NCBI GenBank assembly: GCA_019739335.1
Contig: CP073261.1
Location: 434,001 to 498,000 of the forward strand
Reading direction: 5' to 3'
Source: Erythrobacter sp.
Lineage (GTDB): Bacteria > Pseudomonadota > Alphaproteobacteria > Sphingomonadales > Sphingomonadaceae
DNA: 64,000 nucleotides
Below the pieces are notes generated by a model that did not search any database, was not told the origin of the DNA, and saw only the letters and a program-made list of their open reading frames with translations. Positions 38,293-47,293 of this stretch are shown here, in pieces. Position 1 is the stretch's first letter; every line of letters begins with the position of its first letter. The translations under genes were made by a program, and so were the position numbers.

Positions 38293-38498
38293 GCTTCGGG
38301 CTCCCAGTGATCGATAAACAGTTCGGGCACCGCCACGGCAAACAGCTTCGCCATGCGCAGCGCCAAGGGCAGCGAAGGGTCGTACTTGTCGGTTTCGACC
38401 GCGTTGATCGTCTGCCGTGAAACGCCCAGCCGCCGGGCAAGCTCGCCCTGGCTCCAACCGCACGCCTCGCGGTATTCCTTCAACCGGTTCTGCACCAA
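38289..38498 (-). CDS. XRE-family transcriptional regulator
   Basis: The 69-aa product consists almost only of a helix-turn-helix: MVQNRLKEYREACGWSQGEL, then ARRLGVSRQTINAVETDKYD and PSLPLALRMAKLFAVAVPEL. The 'SQGELARRLGVSRQTI-VE-KY-PSL-LA-K-F' pattern is that of the YozG/Cro-like short regulators. It is the first gene of a two-gene unit with the membrane protein. A long palindrome 14 bp upstream of its ATG is the obvious candidate operator for autoregulation. Confidence 0.92.
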   Translation of the reverse strand: MVQNRLKEYREACGWSQGELARRLGVSRQTINAVETDKYDPSLPLALRMAKLFAVAVPELFIDHWEPEA

Positions 38499-38511
38499 AC
38501 GACTCCGCTGC

Positions 38512-38548
38512 CTGACAAGAGTTCTTTACTGTAAAGAGCTCTTGTCAG
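38512..38548. promoter_or_regulatory. 37-bp palindromic operator upstream of the XRE gene
   Basis: CTGACAAGAGTTCTTTA (38512-38528), CTG, TAAAGAGCTCTTGTCAG (38532-38548): two 17-bp arms that match at 16 positions. A further half-site TTCTTGTCAGG follows at 38557-38567. It lies between the divergent XRE and lysozyme genes, 14 bp from the XRE start, so the regulator dimer probably binds here. Read as RNA the same palindrome could also form a hairpin, but no T-run follows. Confidence 0.8.
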
Positions 38549-38631
38549 TCAAGCATTCTTGTCAGGCCTTTCCTACAATCTTCCGGAATGCCTAGCCGGA
38601 TGCCTCCTGACACTTCAGAAAAGGCCAAGCC

Positions 38632-39225
38632 ATGTCCCGCCCATCCCTCTTCGATCTTGCCCGCCTCTTGCTGCGGTTCAGCTCGCGCACGCGGCCCGTC
38701 CCAGCCGCAGAAACCATCTCATTGGACAGTGCTCCATGTGCTCCATATTCCCCCGCGAATACTCCGGGCCAGATCGGACCGGAAGGCGTCGCCCTCATCA
38801 AGCGCTTCGAAGGCTGCGCAAAGCGGCGCACGGACGGCATGATCGAAGCTTACCCTGACCCGGGCAGCGGGGGCGCACCGTGGACGATCGGCTGGGGCGC
38901 GACCGGTCCGGGCATCGCGCGCGGAACGGTCTGGACACAGGCCCGGTGCGACACGCGGCTCGAAGAAGACCTCATCCGCTACGCAAATGAGGTCGCACGA
39001 GTGCTCGATAATGCGCCCACCACCCAGTCGCAGTTCGATGCGCTGGTCAGCTTCCATTACAACACCGGAGCGATCGCGCGGGCGACGCTCACCCGAAAGC
39101 ACAAGGCCGGCGATTTCGCGGGGGCGGCGCGCGAATTCGATCGCTGGTGTCACGCTGGAGGGCGAGTAATGAAAGGCCTCGTCCGCCGTCGGGCTGCGGA
39201 ATCCGAGCTATACCGCCGCGGTTGA
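38632..39225 (+). CDS. GH24 lysozyme (phage-type muraminidase)
   Basis: The 197-aa product has the T4-lysozyme-like catalytic layout: Glu in ALIKRFEGCAKRRTDG, Asp in AYPDPGSGGAPWTIGWG, and Thr in GWGATGPG. Further motifs are QSQFDALVSFHYNTGAIARA and the C-terminal GLVRRRAAESELYRRG. There is no classic signal peptide, although residues 1-16 are somewhat hydrophobic. Such enzymes are phage endolysins or domesticated copies. No other phage gene is near, so it looks like an isolated domesticated gene. Confidence 0.85.
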   Translation: MSRPSLFDLARLLLRFSSRTRPVPAAETISLDSAPCAPYSPANTPGQIGPEGVALIKRFEGCAKRRTDGMIEAYPDPGSGGAPWTIGWGATGPGIARGTVWTQARCDTRLEEDLIRYANEVARVLDNAPTTQSQFDALVSFHYNTGAIARATLTRKHKAGDFAGAAREFDRWCHAGGRVMKGLVRRRAAESELYRRG

Positions 39226-39297
39226 CCCGTTCCGTTCGCCGCAAAAGCCGGAACCAGACCATACCCCCGCAGTTGCGCCTTCACAGGAGTACCACTG

Positions 39298-40329
39298 ATG
39301 AAAATTCTCGTGACAGCCGTCTCGATCCTTGCGCTGGCGGCGACGCCAGCGCTGGCCCAGGGCAATGGCAATGGCAATGGCAATGGCAGCGGCAATCGCG
39401 GTGGCAATTCTACCGCGCAAGCCGGGCCGGATGCCCGCGGCAATGGCAACGACCGCCGCAATGGCGCTGGCAATGGAGCCTCCCAAGAACGCGGCCAAGC
39501 GCAGCGTGGCAACGGCGGTCAATCGCCGCGCGCCGGGAATGGCAATAACGACAACCGCAATGGCCCTTCAGTCAGGTCAAGCGATCGCGGCAACCCGGGG
39601 AACGGCAACCGAAATGCCGCAAACCGAAACGACGACCGCTCCGTTTCGAACCGCAACGGCAACAACCGCGCCAATTCAGATCGCGGCAATGGCGATCTTC
39701 GCAACGGGCCACGCCGCCAGAGCGATCTTGTCGAGCGGGTGCTCTATCGCGAAAGCGGGCTCGTCAACGGCTGCCCTCCCGGACTCGCCGCCAAGCGCAA
39801 CGGCTGCACGCCGCCGGGGCAGCTGCGGCAGCAGAACGACCGCTACGCCCGCTATTCGCGCTACGCACCCAGCTGGTGGGGCCTGCCCTATCGCGGCGGC
39901 AACTACTTCTACGAAGATGGTTTCCTGGTGCGTTACGATGGCAACAGGATCGCGGGATACATACCGCTACTCGGCGGAGCGCTGGGGATCGGCAATGTCT
40001 GGCCCTCCAGCTATGGCTATGACCGCGTGCCGGACTATTATTCGCGCTATTACGGCTTTGCCGACAATTACCGCTATGCCGACAACGTGGTTTACCGCGT
40101 CGATCCGGAAACTGCGGTTATCTCGTCCATCGCTGCCTTGCTGACCGGAGACGAATTCGTGGTCGGCCAGCCGGTGCCGCGCGGATACGACGTTTACAAT
40201 GTGCCCTACAGCTACCGCGACCAGTACCGGGACGGGCCGGACCGCAACTACCGCTATTCGGACGGCTACATCTATCAGGTCGATCCCGAAACGCAGCTGA
40301 TTGCTGCTGCCATAGAATTACTGGTCTAG
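39298..40329 (+). CDS. Secreted Asn/Gly-rich low-complexity protein
   Basis: The 343-aa product has a signal peptide ending at ATPALAQ (residue 21). A hydrophilic stretch at about 22-140 is dominated by Asn, Gly and Arg (GNGNGNGNGSGNRGGN at its start). A Tyr-rich C-terminal domain contains SWWGLPYRGGNYFYEDGFLV and two repeats of a YRY-D-x-x-Y-x-VDPET-x-x-I pattern, at YRYADNVVYRVDPETAVISS and YRYSDGYIYQVDPETQLIAA. The repeat-and-tail architecture is RcnB-like in style. A structural or surface role is possible but not shown. Confidence 0.8.
   Translation: MKILVTAVSILALAATPALAQGNGNGNGNGSGNRGGNSTAQAGPDARGNGNDRRNGAGNGASQERGQAQRGNGGQSPRAGNGNNDNRNGPSVRSSDRGNPGNGNRNAANRNDDRSVSNRNGNNRANSDRGNGDLRNGPRRQSDLVERVLYRESGLVNGCPPGLAAKRNGCTPPGQLRQQNDRYARYSRYAPSWWGLPYRGGNYFYEDGFLVRYDGNRIAGYIPLLGGALGIGNVWPSSYGYDRVPDYYSRYYGFADNYRYADNVVYRVDPETAVISSIAALLTGDEFVVGQPVPRGYDVYNVPYSYRDQYRDGPDRNYRYSDGYIYQVDPETQLIAAAIELLV
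39361..39396. repeat. In-frame GGCAAT hexanucleotide tandem repeat
   Basis: GGCAAT occurs four times in tandem (39361-39384), then GGCAGC and another GGCAAT. The unit encodes Gly-Asn and lies right after the signal peptide of the Asn/Gly-rich protein. A six-base unit changes length without a frameshift, so copy number could vary between strains. Confidence 0.85.
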
Positions 40330-40340
40330 GGAGAACCGAA

Positions 40341-40913
40341 ATGTCGTCGAACACCCCGCAGCGCCGCGTGCTGCTGCTTGCTACCGTATCAGCCTTCCTG
40401 CTCGCCCTCTCCGCTTGCGGCAATGACGGAGAAGTTGCGGGAACCGCCGATGCTTCCGCCCCGGGCACCCAGACGATCGCTGCTCTGATCTCCAGGGCGG
40501 ATGACCTTTCGCGTGTGGAGGAGCTCATGGAAGACGGCGGCCTGTCGCAGACCTTCGATGGCACGGCGGCCTATACTTTCTTCGCTCCCACCGATGCGGC
40601 GCTCGATAGTCTGGGCGAGGAATTTACCGGCGAAGAGGCGCGCCCTGCCCTGCTCGCCATGCTGCGCCGCCACGTGGTCCCGGGCTATCTTACCGCAGAA
40701 GACATCGCAGCCGCCGTGGCCAGTAACCGTGGCCCGGTGGAGATGCAGACGATGGGCGAAGGTACGCTGACCTTTGCGATGGATGGTGAGAATGTGGCGG
40801 TCAGCCTTGAGGAAGGCGCAGCCTCGGCCGTGCTTGGTGAGGAAATGCTGGGAGCCAACGGCGTCGTCATTCCCATCGAGGGCGTGCTGGCCGATATCCA
40901 GCCCGGAGGCTGA
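40341..40913 (+). CDS. Fasciclin (FAS1) domain lipoprotein
   Basis: The 190-aa product has a lipoprotein signal with LALSAC (Cys26), a short acidic spacer and one FAS1 domain at about 45-188. Its H1 motif is YTFFAPTDAALDSLGEEF and its H2 motif is HVVPGYLTAEDIAAAV, with the terminal NGVVIPIEGVLADIQPGG. FAS1 proteins mediate adhesion or bind matrix components. In sphingomonads they are often surface lipoproteins of unknown ligand. It starts 11 bp after the Asn/Gly-rich gene, so the two are probably co-transcribed, and it converges on tamB. Confidence 0.9.
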   Translation: MSSNTPQRRVLLLATVSAFLLALSACGNDGEVAGTADASAPGTQTIAALISRADDLSRVEELMEDGGLSQTFDGTAAYTFFAPTDAALDSLGEEFTGEEARPALLAMLRRHVVPGYLTAEDIAAAVASNRGPVEMQTMGEGTLTFAMDGENVAVSLEEGAASAVLGEEMLGANGVVIPIEGVLADIQPGG

Positions 40914-40930
40914 ACTCCCTAACAATTCAG

Positions 40931-43900
40931 TCAATAGTCGCGCCGGTACTCTGCCGCCGCGCTGTGCCGCCCGATGGTGCTGACGGTGGCGAGCAGATTC
41001 AGCCAGCTCGTCACCCGGAACTCGACATTGCTGGCATTGTAGCCCGCTCCGTCGGTGATGATCTCGACATAGAACCTGCGCCCGAAGTTCTTGCCCAGAG
41101 CAATGGCAGTGCCGCGCCCGAGAGCCGCGTCGGCGGGTACGATCCGCAGCCGGTCGAGCCCGATGGCATCGCGCAGCTGGTTGATCGGGCCCGTGCCCGA
41201 ACCGCCGCGCAAACTCGCCACTGCCGCACCCAGCTGCAGCGCATCGGTGGCCGACAGATTGGTGATCGATCCGCCGAACAGCAGCCGTGCCAACAGCTCC
41301 TCTTCGGGGAGCGCAGGGACCGATGAGAAAGTAATTTCCGGCTGGCTGGCGTTGCCACGCACGTTCACCGATACCGACAGCGCATCGACTTCGGTCGACG
41401 CGACCAGGTCGATACGCGGATCGATCGGGACGTTCTGGTCAAAGAAGATATCCCCCTGCGTGATCTCGAATTCCACGCCGGCGAAGGAATAGGAACCCTG
41501 CCGGGGAACAATTTCCACACTGCCGCCAAGCCGGGGATCATCGGTAGTACCGCGAATCTGGAGATTGTCGGTGCGCCATTCGCTTTCCAGTCCAAGGCCG
41601 TCGACCTCGATGCCGCCTGGAGCACTGACATCGATCAGGTAGCGCCATGGTGCGGTATTCACCGCAACAGGGGTTACATCGCCGGGCAGATTGATCTCAC
41701 GCGTGGGAATCGATGGCAGTTCTGCCAGCGCCTCTGCCGCCACCCCGAGCCGCCAGCGCGCGCCGTTGGCACGCAGCCGCGCGGCGATGGTGCCGCCCCT
41801 GCCGTCGGAAACGATCCGCAGCGGCCCCGTCACCGTCGCGCCCATATTGGCCAGATCGAGAATCTCGGCGTTGCGTGCTGCCAATCGGATATCCATGCGC
41901 GGCCCGCGCTCAGCGGTGATGCCTGAGAGATCGACATAGCCGCTCCCGCTCACTCGCCCGCCATTGCGGGCAGTGCCAGCGAAGCTGCTGAGGTTGAATC
42001 GCGATCCGTCGAACCGGCCGCGAGCAGTGACGCCGGTTATGTCGGTGCCGATCAGTGCGCTGCGTACCCGTAGCGCATCCCCGGCAAAGGAGCCCTCCAC
42101 GCGAGGATTGCCCAGTGTCCCCCGGACATCCGCTGCTACCGTGGCCAGGCCGGTCACGTCGAGCAGATCGATACCAGAGAGCCGCCACAGTGCTTCCGCC
42201 GCGCCAGCATAGCGCAATTGGGCGAAAAGGTCGCCGCGATAGAGCCGGTCCGTCAGCGAACCCGACTGCGGCAAGCCAGCAATCCGCGCCTGCATCCGGC
42301 CGTCTGCGCCGCCGTGATCGGAAATCACCGCCCGCATCTGCGCGAGTGTTTCCGACAGGTCTGCGACCAGCGATATGTCGATCGGCTGCGATGTCAGCAG
42401 TGAAGTGGCACGGGTTAGGTTGCTTACCACCAGCCGCGCTTCGCCGGTCGGCAGTCCGTTGGCCCCTGCGGCAAAATCCACAACGCCCGAAACAGTGCCA
42501 CCGACACCCAGTTCGCCTGTCAGCACATCGGCCAGACTCAAGGGCATATCGCCCAGCGCCAGCCGCCCCTGCAATGGCTGGTCCCCGCCGAAGCGGCCAT
42601 TCGCAATAACGAAGCCGCTGCCGAACGACAATTGCGTCCGTTCCAGCTCCCAGCCGCCACCCTCGAGGCTGTTGAATACCGCTCGGCGCGGCATGGAAAT
42701 ATCGCGGCTCCCGTAAGACCCGTCCACCGCCACCGCCACCCGCTCGGGAGTGGCCTCGCCGTTCACCAGCAGTTCGAACCGGCTGCCGCGCCGTCCGGTG
42801 AGAGCGGCGTCGAAACGCCCCGTGCCGTCTTCCACCTGCGCGCGTGCGGCCAGCCTGCCGATGAAGATGCTCCCGTAGGACAGGCCTTGCAGGCTGGCAT
42901 TGCCGCGAACGGTCGTATTGCCCTCTGCGATCACGCCGCTGGCATCGATGGTGCCGCGATTGATCAGCAGCGGCGTTTCCCCGCCGAAGCGGGCGTTGCG
43001 CGCCGTCAGATCGACATCGAAGCCCTGCCCGCCATCGCGCATGGCCAACACAATCGTCCCGTCGATGCCGCCGCGCGACAGGTCGAGATCGCCCGCCACG
43101 CCGCCCTCTACAAGCTGCAACTCACCCGTCACGCGGGTTTCCGCCACATCCAGCCGGTCGATGTTGATCGTCGTATCGCCGTTCTCGGCAATGTTGAGGA
43201 ACAGCAGCCCATCAAACGCGCCGAGCAGCGAACCGCCCTGCGTTTCGATCTGGAAGCCATTTTCGGTCGGCGCGAGCACAACCCGCACATCGCGAAGACC
43301 TGCAGCGGGCAGCGGGTCGGCGAAGACGAGCGTGGCGCGCGGGCCATCATCGGCCAGGGTCGCTTCCACGTCGAACGGCCCGTAATCGACATGGCGGCCC
43401 GCGCCCGCCAGCACCGTCTCGCCTGCCTCGATGCGCCCGTCGAGCGTGGCGGTCAGCTTGCTGGCGTTGACGGTGAAATTGTCGAACAGCAGCGGCGCTG
43501 CGGAACCCAGCCGCAAACCCCCGCGAAAGCGGATATTGTCACCCGCGAGATTGGCGAGGGTGGAATTGGTCACTCGGTCCACGCGGCCCTGCACATCGGC
43601 AGCCAGCTGCCATGGAACGCCGCCGCCGATGGTGAAATCGATCCGCGCCCCGGCATCGACCGTGCCGATGCCGTCGAACGGCAGATCGGCGACGTTGACA
43701 GGGCCGGTCACGCGGGTGCGCCCGGTCGAAAAATCACTGTTCAGCGCCAGCAGCCCCTGCAGCCCCTGGAATTCGACCCTCAGGTCGTCCGAGAGCAATT
43801 CGTTTCCGGCATAGACCAGCGTTCCGCCGACCGTGCCGTTGACAAGCCGCGGATCGAAAAGCTCGTTGCCACTGGTAACGCGGGCGACGGCAGCATTCAC

Positions 43901-45157
43901 CGGCACGGAAAGGCGCGTACCGTCGTAGGTCAGAGTGCCGCGCTGGGTAACGGAATCAAGGATCACGCCCCCCGCGTCGATCCGGCGGACCGTAAGCGTG
44001 TGCGGCACGGTCAGTTCGCGAAATGGCCCGTCCAGCGTGCCATCGAAGCGGGCACCTTCCAGTGCGATGTCTTCGGCAAACAGCGTCGGATCGAGCAAGT
44101 CCGCCGCCAGCACCACGTTGCGGAAGGCGCTTTCCGCAAGGTCGATCGCGCCCGCCCCATCGGCATTCACGCCCTGCGCCCGCAACACGAAATCACCTTC
44201 GAGTACGCTTTCGTCAAGCGTGCCCGAAGCAGTCAGCGCGAACTCTTCGCCCAGCGCGCGGGCGGGCAGCCCTTCGAGATAGTCTCCTGGCCGCGCGCGC
44301 CCGACAATGCGGTACTGGCCGGAAGTGTTGTAGATTTCGAAATCGAGCACCTGCTCGCCGCCCTGCACCGCGTCGAGCTGGCCTTCCCACGATGTCCATG
44401 TGCCAGTGCCTTCGAGTTGCACGGCGAGATCGTCATTGGCTCCAATCATCGCGGCCAGGAACCCGCCCTCCGGCGCGCGCCAGTCGAGGTCGAGATCGAA
44501 GCGGTCGCCATCGGGTTCGGCATGGACGAGCGCGGTGAAGACGTCGCCGCCTCCCAGCGCGCCCTCGGCATCGAGATAGACAAGCCCGTCGCGAATATCT
44601 GCCTCGGCAGCAAAGTCGATCTGCCGCGCCTCACCCAGCAAGCCTTCGGCGACGGTGAGATCGTCGATCACGAAGCGATCGATACGAATGTCGAAATCGG
44701 GCAGGATCGGCGCATCGGGATCGCCGGGGACCAGTTCGGGCGCGGCGTAGAGCGTCCCCCCAGTCAGCACCAGGTGGCGCACATCCAGCCCACCGCTGGT
44801 GAACCACCTGTGCGGCCGCCAATTGAGATCAATCGTCGGCACCTCAAGGAACAGGGTGCCGTTGGCATCACGGAATTTCACATCGTTGAGCGTCGAACTC
44901 CACAGTACCGATCCGTCGATGGAGCCGACCTCGACCGACAGCCCCGATGCGGGCGCGACCTTGGCGATTTCATCGACGATGAACTGACGACCGGGCGGGG
45001 TATGCAGGTAGGCGACGAACAGCACGATAATGCCCACCACTGCCAGCAGCAGCCAGCCGATGGATTTGAGCAGGATGGTCAGCCAGTGCCCCCGACGCAC
45101 GGGCGGCGGTGCAGCTTCTTCCACCGCCGGATCATCAAAAGTGCCAGCCTCGGCCAT
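40931..45157 (-). CDS. tamB: Translocation and assembly module protein TamB
   Basis: TamB spans the periplasm from the inner membrane and works with TamA in outer-membrane protein assembly and lipid transport. The 1408-aa product has an N-terminal membrane anchor at about 25-50 (LLKSIGWLLLAVVGIIVLF), a very long beta-rich AsmA/TamB-like taco, and the conserved C-terminal DUF490 domain with FDQNVPIDPRIDLVASTEVD and ALGKNFGRRFYVEIITDGAG. It overlaps tamA as TGATG. It is slightly longer than E. coli TamB, as is usual in alphaproteobacteria. Confidence 0.95.
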   Translation of the reverse strand: MAEAGTFDDPAVEEAAPPPVRRGHWLTILLKSIGWLLLAVVGIIVLFVAYLHTPPGRQFIVDEIAKVAPASGLSVEVGSIDGSVLWSSTLNDVKFRDANGTLFLEVPTIDLNWRPHRWFTSGGLDVRHLVLTGGTLYAAPELVPGDPDAPILPDFDIRIDRFVIDDLTVAEGLLGEARQIDFAAEADIRDGLVYLDAEGALGGGDVFTALVHAEPDGDRFDLDLDWRAPEGGFLAAMIGANDDLAVQLEGTGTWTSWEGQLDAVQGGEQVLDFEIYNTSGQYRIVGRARPGDYLEGLPARALGEEFALTASGTLDESVLEGDFVLRAQGVNADGAGAIDLAESAFRNVVLAADLLDPTLFAEDIALEGARFDGTLDGPFRELTVPHTLTVRRIDAGGVILDSVTQRGTLTYDGTRLSVPVNAAVARVTSGNELFDPRLVNGTVGGTLVYAGNELLSDDLRVEFQGLQGLLALNSDFSTGRTRVTGPVNVADLPFDGIGTVDAGARIDFTIGGGVPWQLAADVQGRVDRVTNSTLANLAGDNIRFRGGLRLGSAAPLLFDNFTVNASKLTATLDGRIEAGETVLAGAGRHVDYGPFDVEATLADDGPRATLVFADPLPAAGLRDVRVVLAPTENGFQIETQGGSLLGAFDGLLFLNIAENGDTTINIDRLDVAETRVTGELQLVEGGVAGDLDLSRGGIDGTIVLAMRDGGQGFDVDLTARNARFGGETPLLINRGTIDASGVIAEGNTTVRGNASLQGLSYGSIFIGRLAARAQVEDGTGRFDAALTGRRGSRFELLVNGEATPERVAVAVDGSYGSRDISMPRRAVFNSLEGGGWELERTQLSFGSGFVIANGRFGGDQPLQGRLALGDMPLSLADVLTGELGVGGTVSGVVDFAAGANGLPTGEARLVVSNLTRATSLLTSQPIDISLVADLSETLAQMRAVISDHGGADGRMQARIAGLPQSGSLTDRLYRGDLFAQLRYAGAAEALWRLSGIDLLDVTGLATVAADVRGTLGNPRVEGSFAGDALRVRSALIGTDITGVTARGRFDGSRFNLSSFAGTARNGGRVSGSGYVDLSGITAERGPRMDIRLAARNAEILDLANMGATVTGPLRIVSDGRGGTIAARLRANGARWRLGVAAEALAELPSIPTREINLPGDVTPVAVNTAPWRYLIDVSAPGGIEVDGLGLESEWRTDNLQIRGTTDDPRLGGSVEIVPRQGSYSFAGVEFEITQGDIFFDQNVPIDPRIDLVASTEVDALSVSVNVRGNASQPEITFSSVPALPEEELLARLLFGGSITNLSATDALQLGAAVASLRGGSGTGPINQLRDAIGLDRLRIVPADAALGRGTAIALGKNFGRRFYVEIITDGAGYNASNVEFRVTSWLNLLATVSTIGRHSAAAEYRRDY

Positions 45158-47283
45158 CAGAAGGCCTGCCCCAGCGCGACATAAACTGCCACCCAGCTGT
45201 CATTGGGCCCGGGGTTGAGCGGGACAGCGACATCGAGCCGTAGCGGGCCGAAGCCGGTGTGATAGCGCACGCCCACACCCGCGCCGAACCGAATAGAGCC
45301 GAAATCGGGCAATGCGTCATCCCCCACCGATCCAGCATCGACGAAGGGCACCACACTGATCGCTCCGTCCATCAGCCCGGTGCGGATCCGCGCCTCTGCC
45401 GACAGTTCAACCAGACTGCGCCCGCCCGAAGGATCGCCCGATTCGCTGCGCGGGCCGATTTCGCGATAGCCGTAGCCACGCACCGATCCGCCCCCGCCTG
45501 CATAGAGCCGCCGCGACGGGGCAATGCCTTCCAGCTCCGCCCCCGGAATGCTCGCCAGCCGCACCCGGCCCGCCAGCACGGTATTCTCGCCGATCGACTG
45601 GTAGTACGAGGCATCGACCTGGCTGCGAACGTAGAAACTCTGCACCCCGTCGTTGTCCGATGCTTCGGGCGAAATCCGCCCGCTCAGCCGCCAGCCGCGC
45701 GTCGGATCGAGCAGGTCGTCCGAGTTGTCGAGCTGCGCGAACACCGGCAGCGCGGCGACGAAATAGGTTTCGCGCGGCAGCAGTTCGCGGTTCTCATCGA
45801 GTTCGCTCTCCTGCGTCGCCACCAGTTCCAGCCCGACCGACCAGCTCAGTTGCTTCTGGAACAAAAGCGTGCTGATCCGCTCGAATGTGCCGACCAGCGA
45901 CACGGTGCGCGCATCGTAGGCCGCGTAGTCGATGGTACTGGCGAAGGCGTCCACCGTCAGGATTCGGTCACGGCCGTAGAAATTGTTTTTGCGGAACGTC
46001 ACCCCGGCCAATTGCTCCTGCGTGCCGAGAATGCCGCGCACCCGCAGCAGGCCTTCAGGCGGGAACAGGTTGCGGTGTTCCCACATGCCTTCCAGGCGGA
46101 TTCCCTCCTCGGTGCCGAAGCCGATGCTGCCGGCCAGCGTCCGCAGGGGCGCAGGCGTCAGCCCGGCGGCGATGTTGACCAGCCCCGGCTCGCCGCCTTG
46201 CGGTTCTTCGACTACCACCGGCGTCAGCGTCACCGCGCCGACCAGACCGGTGGCGAGAATCGCGCGGCGCAGGTCCATCTCGTCGCTGCGACGGTAAAGA
46301 TCACCCGGATCCCAGCGGGCAATCCGCGAAAGGTGCTCGCCAGAGAGGAATTCGGGCATGTCGCTGGTAACGACGCCGAGGTTGTACTGCCCGCCCGGCT
46401 CCACCGGCAGGGTAAGATCGCCTTCGCGCCGGTCATGATCGATCAGCAGGTCGGGCTCGGCGATTGCGGCGAAGGGGAAGCCGCTCTCGCCCAATGCCAC
46501 ATCGAGATCGGCCTGCTCCATGCGGATCGCGTCGAGCGAGATCGGATCGCCGGGCTGGATTTCGAACGCGGCGCGCAAGTCTGGGTAGGCATCCCCGGCA
46601 GTAGCGATGTTGCCCAGATCGACCGCACCAAAGCGATAGCGCACACCGGGCAGGATATCGAACCGTGCGGCAGGCCGGTCGAGTTCGGTTTCGACACCGC
46701 CGTCGACTTCGCCAACGCTGCGGATCACCTGAGCATCATAATAGCCGTAAACCCGCAGCATCTGCTGCAACAGTGCCTCGTCGTTCCGGGCATGGACTGC
46801 CAACCGGGCGAGATTGTCGTCATCCTCGGTCTGGGTAATGGTCGATAACGCCCGGAACCGGCCGAGGAATTCGTCGCGCTGCGGGAACAGCGAATTGTCC
46901 GACGGGAAGACAAGCACCAGCTCGTCCGAAATGCGCTCCTCGCTGCCGGCAGGGATCGGCGGAATGTCCTCCTCGAAGGTGGCGAATTCTACCGGCTCTT
47001 CATCGGGTTCGAGCGGGGCGAGCTGTGGCAGGTCTATATTGTCCGGCCACGGCACGGTTATTTCGGGCAGGTCGGCCAGTTCGGGATCGAGCGCCAGCGG
47101 CGCGTTTTCCTGTGCGGCGATATCGTCAGGGACCCCCTGCTCCGCCCAGGCCTCGGGGTCCTCGACCGCCGAATCGGGGATCAGGTCTTCCAGCCGCGGC
47201 GCATCCTGCATGTCCTGTGCGACCAAAGGCTGCGTCAGCAACACCAGGGCCGCCGCCAGCGCGGTGGCAGTCGGTCTCGTCAT
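45157..47283 (-). CDS. tamA: Outer-membrane assembly factor TamA
   Basis: TamA is the Omp85-family partner of TamB. The 708-aa product has a signal peptide (MTRPTATALAAALVLLTQPL, ending VAQ) and an extra acidic, Pro-rich spacer at about 25-110 not seen in E. coli TamA. POTRA-like repeats follow at about 115-370, and then a 16-strand barrel with YAGGGGSVRGYGYREIGP (the VRGY lid-lock motif) and the terminal strand SWVAVYVALGQAF. I chose the ATG at 47283. The frame is open far upstream but only over the bpt gene. Confidence 0.94.
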   Translation of the reverse strand: MTRPTATALAAALVLLTQPLVAQDMQDAPRLEDLIPDSAVEDPEAWAEQGVPDDIAAQENAPLALDPELADLPEITVPWPDNIDLPQLAPLEPDEEPVEFATFEEDIPPIPAGSEERISDELVLVFPSDNSLFPQRDEFLGRFRALSTITQTEDDDNLARLAVHARNDEALLQQMLRVYGYYDAQVIRSVGEVDGGVETELDRPAARFDILPGVRYRFGAVDLGNIATAGDAYPDLRAAFEIQPGDPISLDAIRMEQADLDVALGESGFPFAAIAEPDLLIDHDRREGDLTLPVEPGGQYNLGVVTSDMPEFLSGEHLSRIARWDPGDLYRRSDEMDLRRAILATGLVGAVTLTPVVVEEPQGGEPGLVNIAAGLTPAPLRTLAGSIGFGTEEGIRLEGMWEHRNLFPPEGLLRVRGILGTQEQLAGVTFRKNNFYGRDRILTVDAFASTIDYAAYDARTVSLVGTFERISTLLFQKQLSWSVGLELVATQESELDENRELLPRETYFVAALPVFAQLDNSDDLLDPTRGWRLSGRISPEASDNDGVQSFYVRSQVDASYYQSIGENTVLAGRVRLASIPGAELEGIAPSRRLYAGGGGSVRGYGYREIGPRSESGDPSGGRSLVELSAEARIRTGLMDGAISVVPFVDAGSVGDDALPDFGSIRFGAGVGVRYHTGFGPLRLDVAVPLNPGPNDSWVAVYVALGQAF

Positions 47284-47293
47284 GCAGAAGCGT

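Noticed and set aside
38632..39225. Lysozyme gene as evidence of a prophage
   Set aside because: No terminase, capsid, portal, tail, holin or integrase gene is near, so a prophage is not supported.
39361..39560. Repeated GGCAAT/GGCAAC units as a CRISPR-like array
   Set aside because: The units are six bases, in frame and coding for Gly-Asn in a secreted protein. There are no spacers and no cas genes.
42632..45184. 850-codon plus-strand open frame over tamB
   Set aside because: Antisense shadow of TamB, rich in Arg, Gln, Pro and His with no recognisable fold.
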